A stretch of 64,000 nt of DNA from Allgaiera indica (GTDB taxonomy: Bacteria > Pseudomonadota > Alphaproteobacteria > Rhodobacterales > Rhodobacteraceae). Location: contig NZ_FNOB01000010.1 of NCBI RefSeq assembly GCF_900106675.1, positions 62,001-126,000 on the forward strand, in the 5' to 3' direction. The position numbers were made by a program, and so were the translations under genes. Below, piece after piece: positions 57,653-64,000 of the stretch. How positions within the stretch are numbered: position 1 is the stretch's first letter; each line of letters starts with the position of its first letter. Below the pieces are notes generated by a model that saw only the letters and a list, made by a program, of their open reading frames with translations, was not told the DNA's origin and did no database searches.

Positions 57653-59140
57653 ATGACCAAAGTCCTTCTCGAACTTCGGAATATTTCGAAGACGTTCGGG
57701 GATGTACGGGTGCTCGATCGTGTTGGCCTGCGGGCAAGGGCCGGCCGCGTGCTGGGGCTGGTGGGCGAGAACGGGGCCGGGAAATCGACCCTGATGAAGA
57801 TCGTCTCGGGAATTCACCGGCCCGATCCCGGCGGCGAGATCCTTCTCGACGGTGCGCCTGTCGCCATCGCGTCCCCGCGCCGGGCGATGGATCTGGGGAT
57901 TGGCATCATCCATCAGGAACTCAATCTTCTGCCGGGCCTATCGGTGGCGGAAAACATCTTCCTCGGCCGCGAGCCGCGCCGCACCTCCGGCCGCATCGAC
58001 TGGCGTGCGATGCGCGATGCCGCCGCAGAACTGCTCAGGTCGCTCAAGCAGGACCATATCGACCCGCGCCTGCTGGTCGGGCGGCTTGGCGTCGGCGCGC
58101 AGCAGATGGTCGAGATCGCCCGGACGCTGTCGCAGCGCGCCGAAGTCATCATCATGGACGAGCCCACCGATGCCTTGACCGATGTCGAGACCAAGATCCT
58201 GTTCGATGTGATCCGCCATCTGAAATCCGACGGAAAGGCGATTATCTACATCTCGCACCGGCTGGGCGAGATTTTCGCCGAATGCGACGATGTCGCCGTG
58301 CTGCGCGACGGGCGTCTGGTGCATGAGGGCCTTGTCGCCGACCTGACCGAGGGGCAGCTGATCCACCAGATGGTCGGCCGCGCCATCACCGATCAATACC
58401 CCTACGAAGCACAGCCGGCCGGCCCGGTGCGGCTTGAGGTGCGGAACCTCGTGGCCCCGGGGGTCGCGGGCGTTTCATTCACCGCCCATGCAGGCGAGGT
58501 GGTCGGCTTCGCCGGCTTGATGGGCGCGGGCAGGACCGAACTGGCGCGGGCGATCTACGGCGCCAATCGTCTGAGGTCGGGCAGCGTGCTGGTCGATGGC
58601 AAGGCATGCCGGCTGCGCCGCCCCCGCGACGGCGTGCGCGCAGGCATCGCCTATGTCACCGAGGACCGCAAATCCGACGGGCTGATCCAGCCCCATGCGA
58701 TCCGGACGAACATGGCGCTGAGCGCATTGCCGGCCCTGTCGCCGGGCGGCATGGTTCGACGCGCCGGGGAACGCGCGGTGGTCGCGGATTACATGCGCCG
58801 CTTCGCGGTCAAGGCGCCGGATATGGAGGCAGAGGTGCGTACCCTCTCGGGTGGCAACCAGCAGAAGGTTTCCCTGGCGAAATCTTTGCTGACCCAGCCG
58901 AAGGTCGTGATCCTCGACGAGCCGACGCGCGGCGTCGACGTCGGCGCACGCCGCGAAATCTACACCCTGATCAACGAGATGAAGGCGCGAGGCATGTGCA
59001 TTCTGCTGATATCCTCCGACATGCCCGAGCTGCTGGGCATGTCGGATCGCATCCTCGTGCTGTCGCGGGGCCGTGTGACCGGCGCCTTCGCGCGGGACCA
59101 GGCCAGCCAGCACGCGATCATGGAGCGCGCCGTCGCGTGA
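57653..59140 (+). CDS. rbsA: Ribose ABC transporter, dual ATP-binding protein
   Basis: A 495-residue ATPase with two nucleotide-binding domains. The first has GENGAGKS at 38-45 and VGAQQMVEIARTL. The second has a degenerate Walker A in FAGLMGAGRTELARAIYG and LSGGNQQKVSLAKSL. This arrangement is that of RbsA/AraG/MglA. GGAGG lies before the ATG. It energises monosaccharide uptake with RbsC and RbsB. Confidence 0.94.
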   Translation: MTKVLLELRNISKTFGDVRVLDRVGLRARAGRVLGLVGENGAGKSTLMKIVSGIHRPDPGGEILLDGAPVAIASPRRAMDLGIGIIHQELNLLPGLSVAENIFLGREPRRTSGRIDWRAMRDAAAELLRSLKQDHIDPRLLVGRLGVGAQQMVEIARTLSQRAEVIIMDEPTDALTDVETKILFDVIRHLKSDGKAIIYISHRLGEIFAECDDVAVLRDGRLVHEGLVADLTEGQLIHQMVGRAITDQYPYEAQPAGPVRLEVRNLVAPGVAGVSFTAHAGEVVGFAGLMGAGRTELARAIYGANRLRSGSVLVDGKACRLRRPRDGVRAGIAYVTEDRKSDGLIQPHAIRTNMALSALPALSPGGMVRRAGERAVVADYMRRFAVKAPDMEAEVRTLSGGNQQKVSLAKSLLTQPKVVILDEPTRGVDVGARREIYTLINEMKARGMCILLISSDMPELLGMSDRILVLSRGRVTGAFARDQASQHAIMERAVA

Positions 59141-59160
59141 ACGACAAGGACCCCACCGCC

Positions 59161-60174
59161 ATGGACACCAGCTCCCCCGCTTCTCCCGCAAACGGCAGCA
59201 CCGCGATCGCCGCCAGGAATCCGCGTCCTGGCACCGTGCTGCGCACGCTTGCCGCCCAGAAGTCGCTGCTCGGACTTCTGGCCCTGATGGCCGTCATCTC
59301 GGTCCTCAGCCCGCATTTCCTGACCACCGAGAACCTGCTGATCATCCTGCGCCAGACCTCGATCAACGCGATCATCGCCTTCGGCATGACCTTCGTCATC
59401 CTCACCGCCGGGATCGACTTGTCGGTGGGCTCGATCTTGGCGCTGACCGGGGCAGTCTGCGCCGCGCTGATCGGCGCGAATTTCAGCCTGCCCATCGTCC
59501 TGATCGCGACCCTGGCGCTTGGCGCCCTGCTTGGCGCCGTCAGCGGGCTGATCGTCTCGGTCGGCCGGGTGCAGCCTTTCATCGCCACGCTGGTCGCGAT
59601 GACGGTGCTGCGCGGTGCGACGCTGGTGTTCACCGCGGGCCGGCCGATCGACGCGGGCGAAGGGGCAGCGGCCGATGCGTTCTGGCATATCGGCGGGGGA
59701 TATCTCTTTGGCGTGCCGGTGCCTGTGATCCTGACTGGCGTGGTCTTCCTGATCTGCTGGTTCGTGCTCTCGCAGATGCGCTTTGGCCGCTACGTCTATG
59801 CCGTCGGCGGCAGCGAGCAGGTCGCCCGCCTTGCCGGGATCGACACCGGCCGCATCAAGGTGGCGGTCTATGCCATCTCGGGGCTGCTGGCCGCACTCGC
59901 CGGCATCGTGCTGACCGCGCGGCTGCAAAGCGCGCAACCCACCGCCGGAACCTCCTACGAGCTTGACGCCATCGCCGCGGTGGTGGTCGGCGGTACCAGC
60001 CTGATGGGCGGGCGCGGCACCCTTTTCGGTACCCTCGTGGGCGCCCTCATCATCGGCGTGCTCAACAACGCGCTCAATCTGCTGGATGTCTCGTCCTACT
60101 ACCAGATGATCGCCAAGGGCGCCGTCATCCTACTTGCCGTGCTGGTCGACAGCCGCGGCAAGGCAACGAACTGA
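59161..60174 (+). CDS. rbsC: Ribose ABC transporter, permease
   Basis: A 337-residue inner-membrane permease (BPD_transp_2) with 8-10 helices. The conserved [22 protein letters not shown] and [35 protein letters not shown] are typical of RbsC/XylH. A GTG at 59137 overlaps the rbsA stop (GTGA) and would add eight residues; ATG 59161 with AAGGA about ten bases upstream is given here. Confidence 0.93.
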   Translation: MDTSSPASPANGSTAIAARNPRPGTVLRTLAAQKSLLGLLALMAVISVLSPHFLTTENLLIILRQTSINAIIAFGMTFVILTAGIDLSVGSILALTGAVCAALIGANFSLPIVLIATLALGALLGAVSGLIVSVGRVQPFIATLVAMTVLRGATLVFTAGRPIDAGEGAAADAFWHIGGGYLFGVPVPVILTGVVFLICWFVLSQMRFGRYVYAVGGSEQVARLAGIDTGRIKVAVYAISGLLAALAGIVLTARLQSAQPTAGTSYELDAIAAVVVGGTSLMGGRGTLFGTLVGALIIGVLNNALNLLDVSSYYQMIAKGAVILLAVLVDSRGKATN

Positions 60175-60208
60175 CCCGAAGAAACGCATCCAACGGAGGA
60201 GATTGATC

Positions 60209-61090
60209 ATGCGTAAGCTTCTTGCTTTTGCCGCCACCGCGGCGCTTCTGGCCGGGGCCGGCACCACCGCCCAGGCCGCCGAGAAACTGGCCCTCGTCAT
60301 CTCGACGCTGAACAACCCGTTCTTCGTCTCGCTCAAGGACGGGGCGCAGGCGCAGGCCAAGAAGATGGGCTTCGACCTGATCGTATTGGACAGCCAGAAC
60401 GACCCCGCCAAGGAATTGTCGAACGTCGAGGATGTGCTGAACAAGGGCATCAAGGCGCTGCTCATCAACCCGACCGATTCCGACGCGGTGAAGGCAGCCG
60501 TGCGCACCGCCAACCGCGCCCATGTGCCGGTAATCACCCTCGACCGCAGCGCCAACGGCGGCAAGGTCGCGACCCATATCGCCTCGGACAACGTCGCCGG
60601 CGGCAAGATGGCCGGTGACGAGATCATCAAGCTCCTGGGCGGCAAGGGCAAGGTGGCCGAGCTTCAGGGCGTGCCGGGCACCTCGGCCGCGCGCGACCGC
60701 GGCAAGGGCTTCCACGAGGCGATCGCGGCGGACAAGGGGATCGACCTGGTCGCCAGCCAGCCTGCCGATTTCGACCGCACCAAGGGTCTGAACGTGATGG
60801 AGAACATCCTTCAGGCCCACCCCGATATCCAGGCCGTCTTTGCCCAGAACGACGAGATGGCGCTAGGCGCGCTCAAGGCGGTCGAAGGTTCGGGCAAGAA
60901 GATCTACATCGTCGGCTTCGACGGCACCGATGACGGCATCAAGGCGGTCAAGGCCGGCACCATGGCCGCCACCATCGCGCAGCAGCCCGAGCGGATCGGC
61001 GCGCTGGGGGTCGAGGCCGCCGCCAAGATCCTGAAGGGTGAGAAAGTCCCTGCGTTCACGTCGGTTCCCCTCAAGCTGATCACCAAGTAG
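60209..61090 (+). CDS. rbsB: Ribose ABC transporter, substrate-binding protein
   Basis: A 293-residue periplasmic receptor. The signal peptide (about 1-23) precedes [31 protein letters not shown], and [15 protein letters not shown] and [14 protein letters not shown] follow as in RbsB. GGAGGAGATTGATC gives a good start. Binds D-ribose or a related pentose. Confidence 0.94.
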   Translation: MRKLLAFAATAALLAGAGTTAQAAEKLALVISTLNNPFFVSLKDGAQAQAKKMGFDLIVLDSQNDPAKELSNVEDVLNKGIKALLINPTDSDAVKAAVRTANRAHVPVITLDRSANGGKVATHIASDNVAGGKMAGDEIIKLLGGKGKVAELQGVPGTSAARDRGKGFHEAIAADKGIDLVASQPADFDRTKGLNVMENILQAHPDIQAVFAQNDEMALGALKAVEGSGKKIYIVGFDGTDDGIKAVKAGTMAATIAQQPERIGALGVEAAAKILKGEKVPAFTSVPLKLITK

Positions 61091-61149
61091 GGTCATCGCG
61101 ACCCCTGCGGTGCCGGTCCCTGCCGGCGCCGCCTTTTATCCCGAGGGCC

Positions 61150-62178
61150 ATGAAACACCACGTCACGATCAAGGATGTCGCGCGCGAAGCCGGGGTGTCG
61201 AACAGCACCGTCTCGCATGTCGTCAACGGCACCCGCTTCGTCTCGTCCGAGACGGCCGAACGCGTGCGCGCGGCGATCGCGCGGCTGGGCTTCGCGCCGA
61301 GCGGTGTCGCGCAGGCGCTCAAGGGCCATCGCACCCGTACCATCGGGATGATCGTGACATCTTCGACCAACCCTTTCTTCGCGGCGCTGATCCACGGTGT
61401 CGAAGCCGCCTGTTTCACCCATGGCTACAGCCTGATCCTGTGTAATTCCGAGGACGACCGAGACAAGGTGCAGGGTTACCTCGCCACCTTGCGCGCCAAA
61501 CGCATCGACGCGCTGATCATCCTGTCGTCGAACCAGCAACCGGGCCTGACCGCCGAGCTGGCCCGGGCGTCCGGCGTGCCGACCGTGGCGCTCGACGACG
61601 AGGATGCAGCCCCGGCCTCCACGATCGCCGACGACAGTCTGGCCGGCGGCACCCTGGCCGCCGCCTATCTGGCGGGGGGCGGGTTTCGCCGCATCGCCTG
61701 CATCACCGGCCCGCTGGAACACCCCCGTTCGGCCATCCGCTTCAGGGGTTTCACCGAGGAGCTGGCGCGCCGGGGCATCCCCTTCGACCCGGCGCTGGCC
61801 ATCGCCTCGGAGCCGGATGTCGCGGGCGGCGACCGCGCCATGCGCGCGCTTCTGGCCCTGCCGCCCGCGAGACGGCCGCAGGCGGTGTTTTGCTTCAACG
61901 ACGTCATGGCGGTGGGCGCGCTCAGCGCCGCCTATCAATGCGGGCTCGAGGTACCCGGCCAGATCTCGGTCATGGGTTATGACGACATCGAGATCGCGGC
62001 CTTCACCGCGCCGCCGCTCACGACCATCCGTCAGCCAGTGTCGGAACTGGGCCATCGCGCCGCCAGCGTGATTATCGACCACCTCGAAACCGGCGCGGCG
62101 ATGCCCGAGCGCACCCGGCTCGCCCCGGAACTGGTCAAGCGCAGCTCGGTGCGCCAAGTCGCCGCCACCGAAGAATGA
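61150..62178 (+). CDS. rbsR: LacI family transcriptional regulator of the rbs operon
   Basis: A 342-residue repressor. The N-terminal LacI helix-turn-helix and hinge are VTIKDVAREAGVSNSTVSHVVNGTRFVSSETAERVRAA, and the C-terminal sugar-binding fold includes RTIGMIVTSSTNPFFAALIHGVEAAC. It follows rbsB by 59 bases and probably binds the palindrome at 57116-57139, released by ribose. No rbsK kinase gene is found next to it. Confidence 0.92.
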   Translation: MKHHVTIKDVAREAGVSNSTVSHVVNGTRFVSSETAERVRAAIARLGFAPSGVAQALKGHRTRTIGMIVTSSTNPFFAALIHGVEAACFTHGYSLILCNSEDDRDKVQGYLATLRAKRIDALIILSSNQQPGLTAELARASGVPTVALDDEDAAPASTIADDSLAGGTLAAAYLAGGGFRRIACITGPLEHPRSAIRFRGFTEELARRGIPFDPALAIASEPDVAGGDRAMRALLALPPARRPQAVFCFNDVMAVGALSAAYQCGLEVPGQISVMGYDDIEIAAFTAPPLTTIRQPVSELGHRAASVIIDHLETGAAMPERTRLAPELVKRSSVRQVAATEE

Positions 62179-62511
62179 GAATGCTCGCCCTCGGCGCCGA
62201 CGAGGCCGACTTCACCAGCCTTGGCGCGGCACGTCGCCAATACCTGCGGCCCCGTCGCATAGCCCCGGCGCGACACCTCCGACTCCGCCATCAGGCTATC
62301 TGATGGCGAGTCGCGGCTGGGGGCCAAGGGCATCCATCCGGGCTTTCGCACAACAGCGCGCTGTGCCTCGCGCCAGCAGGCGGAGAGCGGGCGGGTCCGG
62401 GCTTCCTGTGAAGCCCCTTCCCGGAACTTCGCGATCGAGCCGAGCCCCCCATACCTGTGAAAGAGGTCATCATCCGGCGACCCGCGCATGAACGCCCCAC
62501 GTCAGCGAGGG
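62179..62511. other. 333-bp gap with short TniQ-like remnant
   Basis: No gene is supported. CCCGGAACTTCGCGAT plus GAGCCG (62421-62442) nearly repeats 56634-56655 inside the TniQ-like fragment, in the frame coding RNFAIEP. The rest holds the hairpin at 62281-62312 and nothing recognisable. Confidence 0.4.
62281..62312. terminator. Strong hairpin after rbsR
   Basis: GACT plus CGCCATCAG pairs with CTGATGGCG plus AGTC (one bulged base, 13 bp in all, loop GCTAT), 103 bases after the rbsR stop. It probably closes the rbs transcript or the opposing regulator transcript. No T-run. Confidence 0.55.
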
Positions 62512-63066
62512 CTATCGACCGCTTTCCATGACAACCAAGATCAGCGCCTCGCCGCCGAGCGCCTCGTAGGAATGCGCGATATCGGCGTCGTAGCGGAAAT
62601 AGTCGCCAGGCCCAAGTTCGGCCTTCCCCCCCGCCGGGCCGAGCCTTACCCGACCGTTGCAGACGAAAGCATGCTCGACGGTGCCGCGCGGATGGGCTTC
62701 GGCCTCGCGGACCGAACCCGGCCGAAGCCGTACGCGGTATAGGTCGCGCCGCCGATCGGGGGGACATTTGTCCAAAAGCACTGTCGCCAGGCCCGCTTCT
62801 CCCGCCGTCAGTTCCACTCCCTCTTCCACGCGGATAAGCTGGCTGTGGGTCGACGCGCTTTCGAACAGGGCGCTGAACGGAATCCCGAGCGCCGTCGCAA
62901 TCGCCCAGAGTGTTTCGACGTTCGGGTTGCCCTTGCCGGATTCAAGCTGCGAAAGCGTCGATTTGGCCAGGTTGGCCCTGGCGGCCAGGGCGGAAAGGCT
63001 CATCTGCGCAAGCGCGCGCTCGCGGCGGATGGCATCCGCGATGATGGTGGTCGGTTTCTCGGGCAT
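62512..63066 (-). CDS. XRE family regulator with cupin domain
   Basis: A 184-residue regulator. The HTH_3 domain occupies about residues 8-64 (MSLSALAARANLAKSTLSQLESGKGNPNVETLWAIATALGIPF), and the cupin domain about 110-180 (GTVEHAFVCNGRVRLG, then GPGDYFRYDADIAHSYEALGG). Such proteins often regulate amino-acid export or catabolism. It is divergent from azlC over a short region of repeats and likely controls it. The start at 63066 is the first ATG; a TTG at 63075 is an alternative. Confidence 0.9.
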   Translation of the reverse strand: MPEKPTTIIADAIRRERALAQMSLSALAARANLAKSTLSQLESGKGNPNVETLWAIATALGIPFSALFESASTHSQLIRVEEGVELTAGEAGLATVLLDKCPPDRRRDLYRVRLRPGSVREAEAHPRGTVEHAFVCNGRVRLGPAGGKAELGPGDYFRYDADIAHSYEALGGEALILVVMESGR

Positions 63067-63104
63067 CGTTCGCAATAGTAGACTATCGTTCGCCTTGACG
63101 AACG
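63065..63104. promoter_or_regulatory. Repeats in the XRE-azlC divergent promoter
   Basis: ATCGTTCGC occurs twice in direct orientation (63065-63073 and 63085-63093), and CGTTCG / CGAACG arms (63087-63092, 63099-63104) flank CCTTGA. These repeats are good candidates for XRE-cupin binding sites controlling azlCD and the regulator itself. Confidence 0.5.
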
Positions 63105-63159
63105 CCTTCTGACATGCTCACCATATCGAACGCTGTTCATCGTGACCAGAGACTCCGAC

Positions 63160-63864
63160 ATGACGCTTCGCCAGCCAACCGCAGACGCCCGTGCAGAGTT
63201 TCTGGCCGGGCTGCGCGACATCACGCCGCTTACCTTCGGCGTAGCGGTCTATGGGCTGGCCTTCGGGCTGATGGCGGGGCAGATCGGCATGGGCGGCGCG
63301 CAGACCGGGGCGATGGGGTTGCTCGTGTTCGCGGGCGCGGCGCAGATCGTCGCGGTCGAGCGGCTGGCCTCGCATGCCGGGCCCGCGCTGGCGATCGCTG
63401 CGGGATGCGCGCTGAACCTGCGCATTCTGCTGATGACGGCCTCGGTGCGCGCCGAATTCGCCGGACGGCCCTGGTGGCAGGTGGCGCTGGGCGTGCATCT
63501 GACCTCGGACGAGAACTGGGCCCTGATGCATGCCACCCGCCGAAGCCGGCCCGTGGGCTACTGGTATCTTGTCGGTGGCGGCATCAGCCTGATCGTGATG
63601 TGGGTGCTGGTGACGGGCCTTGCCGCCGAATTCTCGGGCCTCTTGCCGGACCCTTCGGCGCTTGGCCTCGGTTTCGCCTTTACCGCGGCCTTCATCGCGA
63701 TCGCGCGCAACCTGTGGCGGGGGCGAGGCGATCTCTTGCCCTGGATGGCATCGGCCTGTCTGGCGGCCGCGCTGGGACTTTTCGCCCCGATCGATCCGTC
63801 CTGGGCGCTGATTGCCGGGGGGCTGGCCGGGGCCGCCGTGGCGGGGGTGCGCGGCTGTGACTAG
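63160..63864 (+). CDS. azlC: AzlC family branched-chain amino acid exporter subunit
   Basis: A 234-residue inner-membrane protein with about 6-7 helices: FLAGLRDITPLTFGVAVYGLAFGLMAGQIGMGG and GAAQIVAVERLAS are AzlC family segments. It forms an exporter with the small AzlD protein that follows and overlaps. An in-frame GTG at 63142 is an alternative start. Regulated by the divergent XRE-cupin protein (inference). Confidence 0.9.
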   Translation: MTLRQPTADARAEFLAGLRDITPLTFGVAVYGLAFGLMAGQIGMGGAQTGAMGLLVFAGAAQIVAVERLASHAGPALAIAAGCALNLRILLMTASVRAEFAGRPWWQVALGVHLTSDENWALMHATRRSRPVGYWYLVGGGISLIVMWVLVTGLAAEFSGLLPDPSALGLGFAFTAAFIAIARNLWRGRGDLLPWMASACLAAALGLFAPIDPSWALIAGGLAGAAVAGVRGCD

Positions 63865-64000
63865 CGCCTGGATCACCATCGCGGGCCTTGCCGCCGGCAC
63901 GTTCACGATCCGCCTTTCAGGCTATCTGCTGGGCGCGCGCCTCCCGGCCTCCGGCCCCTGGGCGCGGGCGCTGAAGGCACTGCCGGGCAGCCTGATCGTC
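63857..64000 (+). CDS. azlD: AzlD family protein, partial (cut by window end)
   Basis: Begins with GTG at 63857, overlapping the azlC stop by eight bases. The frame reads VTSAWITIAGLAAGTFTIRL, then SGYLLGARLPASGPWARALKA and so on to the window edge without a stop. The TFTIR motif and hydrophobic helix are typical of AzlD, the small partner of AzlC. Only 48 codons are visible. Confidence 0.8.
   Translation, partial: MTSAWITIAGLAAGTFTIRLSGYLLGARLPASGPWARALKALPGSLIV

Noticed and set aside
62303-62491. Short plus-strand frame after rbsR
   Set aside because: Arg/Ser/Gly-rich without ribosome site. The only recognisable coding trace in this gap (RNFAIEP) is in another frame.

Overview
The window is about 64 kb of GC-rich chromosome from an alphaproteobacterium, most likely a member of the Rhodobacterales. 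The reasons are the strong G/C third-position bias, the many ATGA/GTGA start-stop overlaps, the mitochondrial-type genes (NDUFS4-like complex I subunit, MidA/NDUFAF7 methyltransferase, UbiK), the paired TAXI-TRAP transporter, and intergenic hairpin + C-tract + GGAGTATTTT-type elements that I recall as common in this order. No rRNA, tRNA, CRISPR array or intact insertion sequence was seen.

Layout. 0-7.4 kb: a tightly overlapped eight-gene operon with an NMT1/THI5-like ABC importer, a CodA-like amidohydrolase, an FAD-linked oxidase, two flavodoxin-fold oxidoreductases and a creatininase-family hydrolase, probably for uptake and breakdown of a nitrogen heterocycle or amide. 7.5-14.6 kb: a BKACE-family enzyme divergent from an RpiR regulator, a class III aminotransferase, and a TAXI-TRAP receptor/permease pair. 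14.6-16.0 kb: a 50-residue gene with its own terminator, an AT-rich promoter-like island that may serve a small RNA, and an Lrp/AsnC regulator. 16.2-25.3 kb: two MerR paralogues followed by fatty-acid oxidation genes (two acyl-CoA dehydrogenases, GST, thiolase, cupin, FadJ-like enzyme). 25.4-30.9 kb: sulfotransferase, acyl-CoA synthetase, an M48-like membrane protein without the zinc motif, and a SPOR protein.

30.9-35.5 kb: a minus-strand nucleoside salvage operon, cdd-deoA-deoB-add-upp. 35.7-42.1 kb: maeB, prpE with TTTGCAAA-containing upstream DNA, and an orphan NtrC-type regulator. 42.2-55.6 kb: housekeeping genes (nadK, glyA, lepA, pgeF, midA, lgt, ubiK, uvrB, a complex I subunit) with several small lipoprotein or membrane-protein genes. 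55.8-62.5 kb: a broken MYG1-family gene runs into a decayed TniQ-like gene, followed by an rbsDACB-rbsR operon without rbsK behind a strong LacI-type operator. A short TniQ-like match recurs after rbsR, suggesting that this block arrived by transposition or recombination. 62.5-64 kb: an XRE-cupin regulator divergent from azlCD, which is cut by the window end.

The window therefore combines solute uptake (ABC, TAXI-TRAP, ribose), acyl-CoA and propionate catabolism and nucleoside recycling with a stretch of core genes. The least ordinary parts are the 0-7.4 kb catabolic operon, the recurrent 3'-end hairpin element, the pseudo-peptidase, and the disrupted MYG1/TniQ locus beside the rbs operon.
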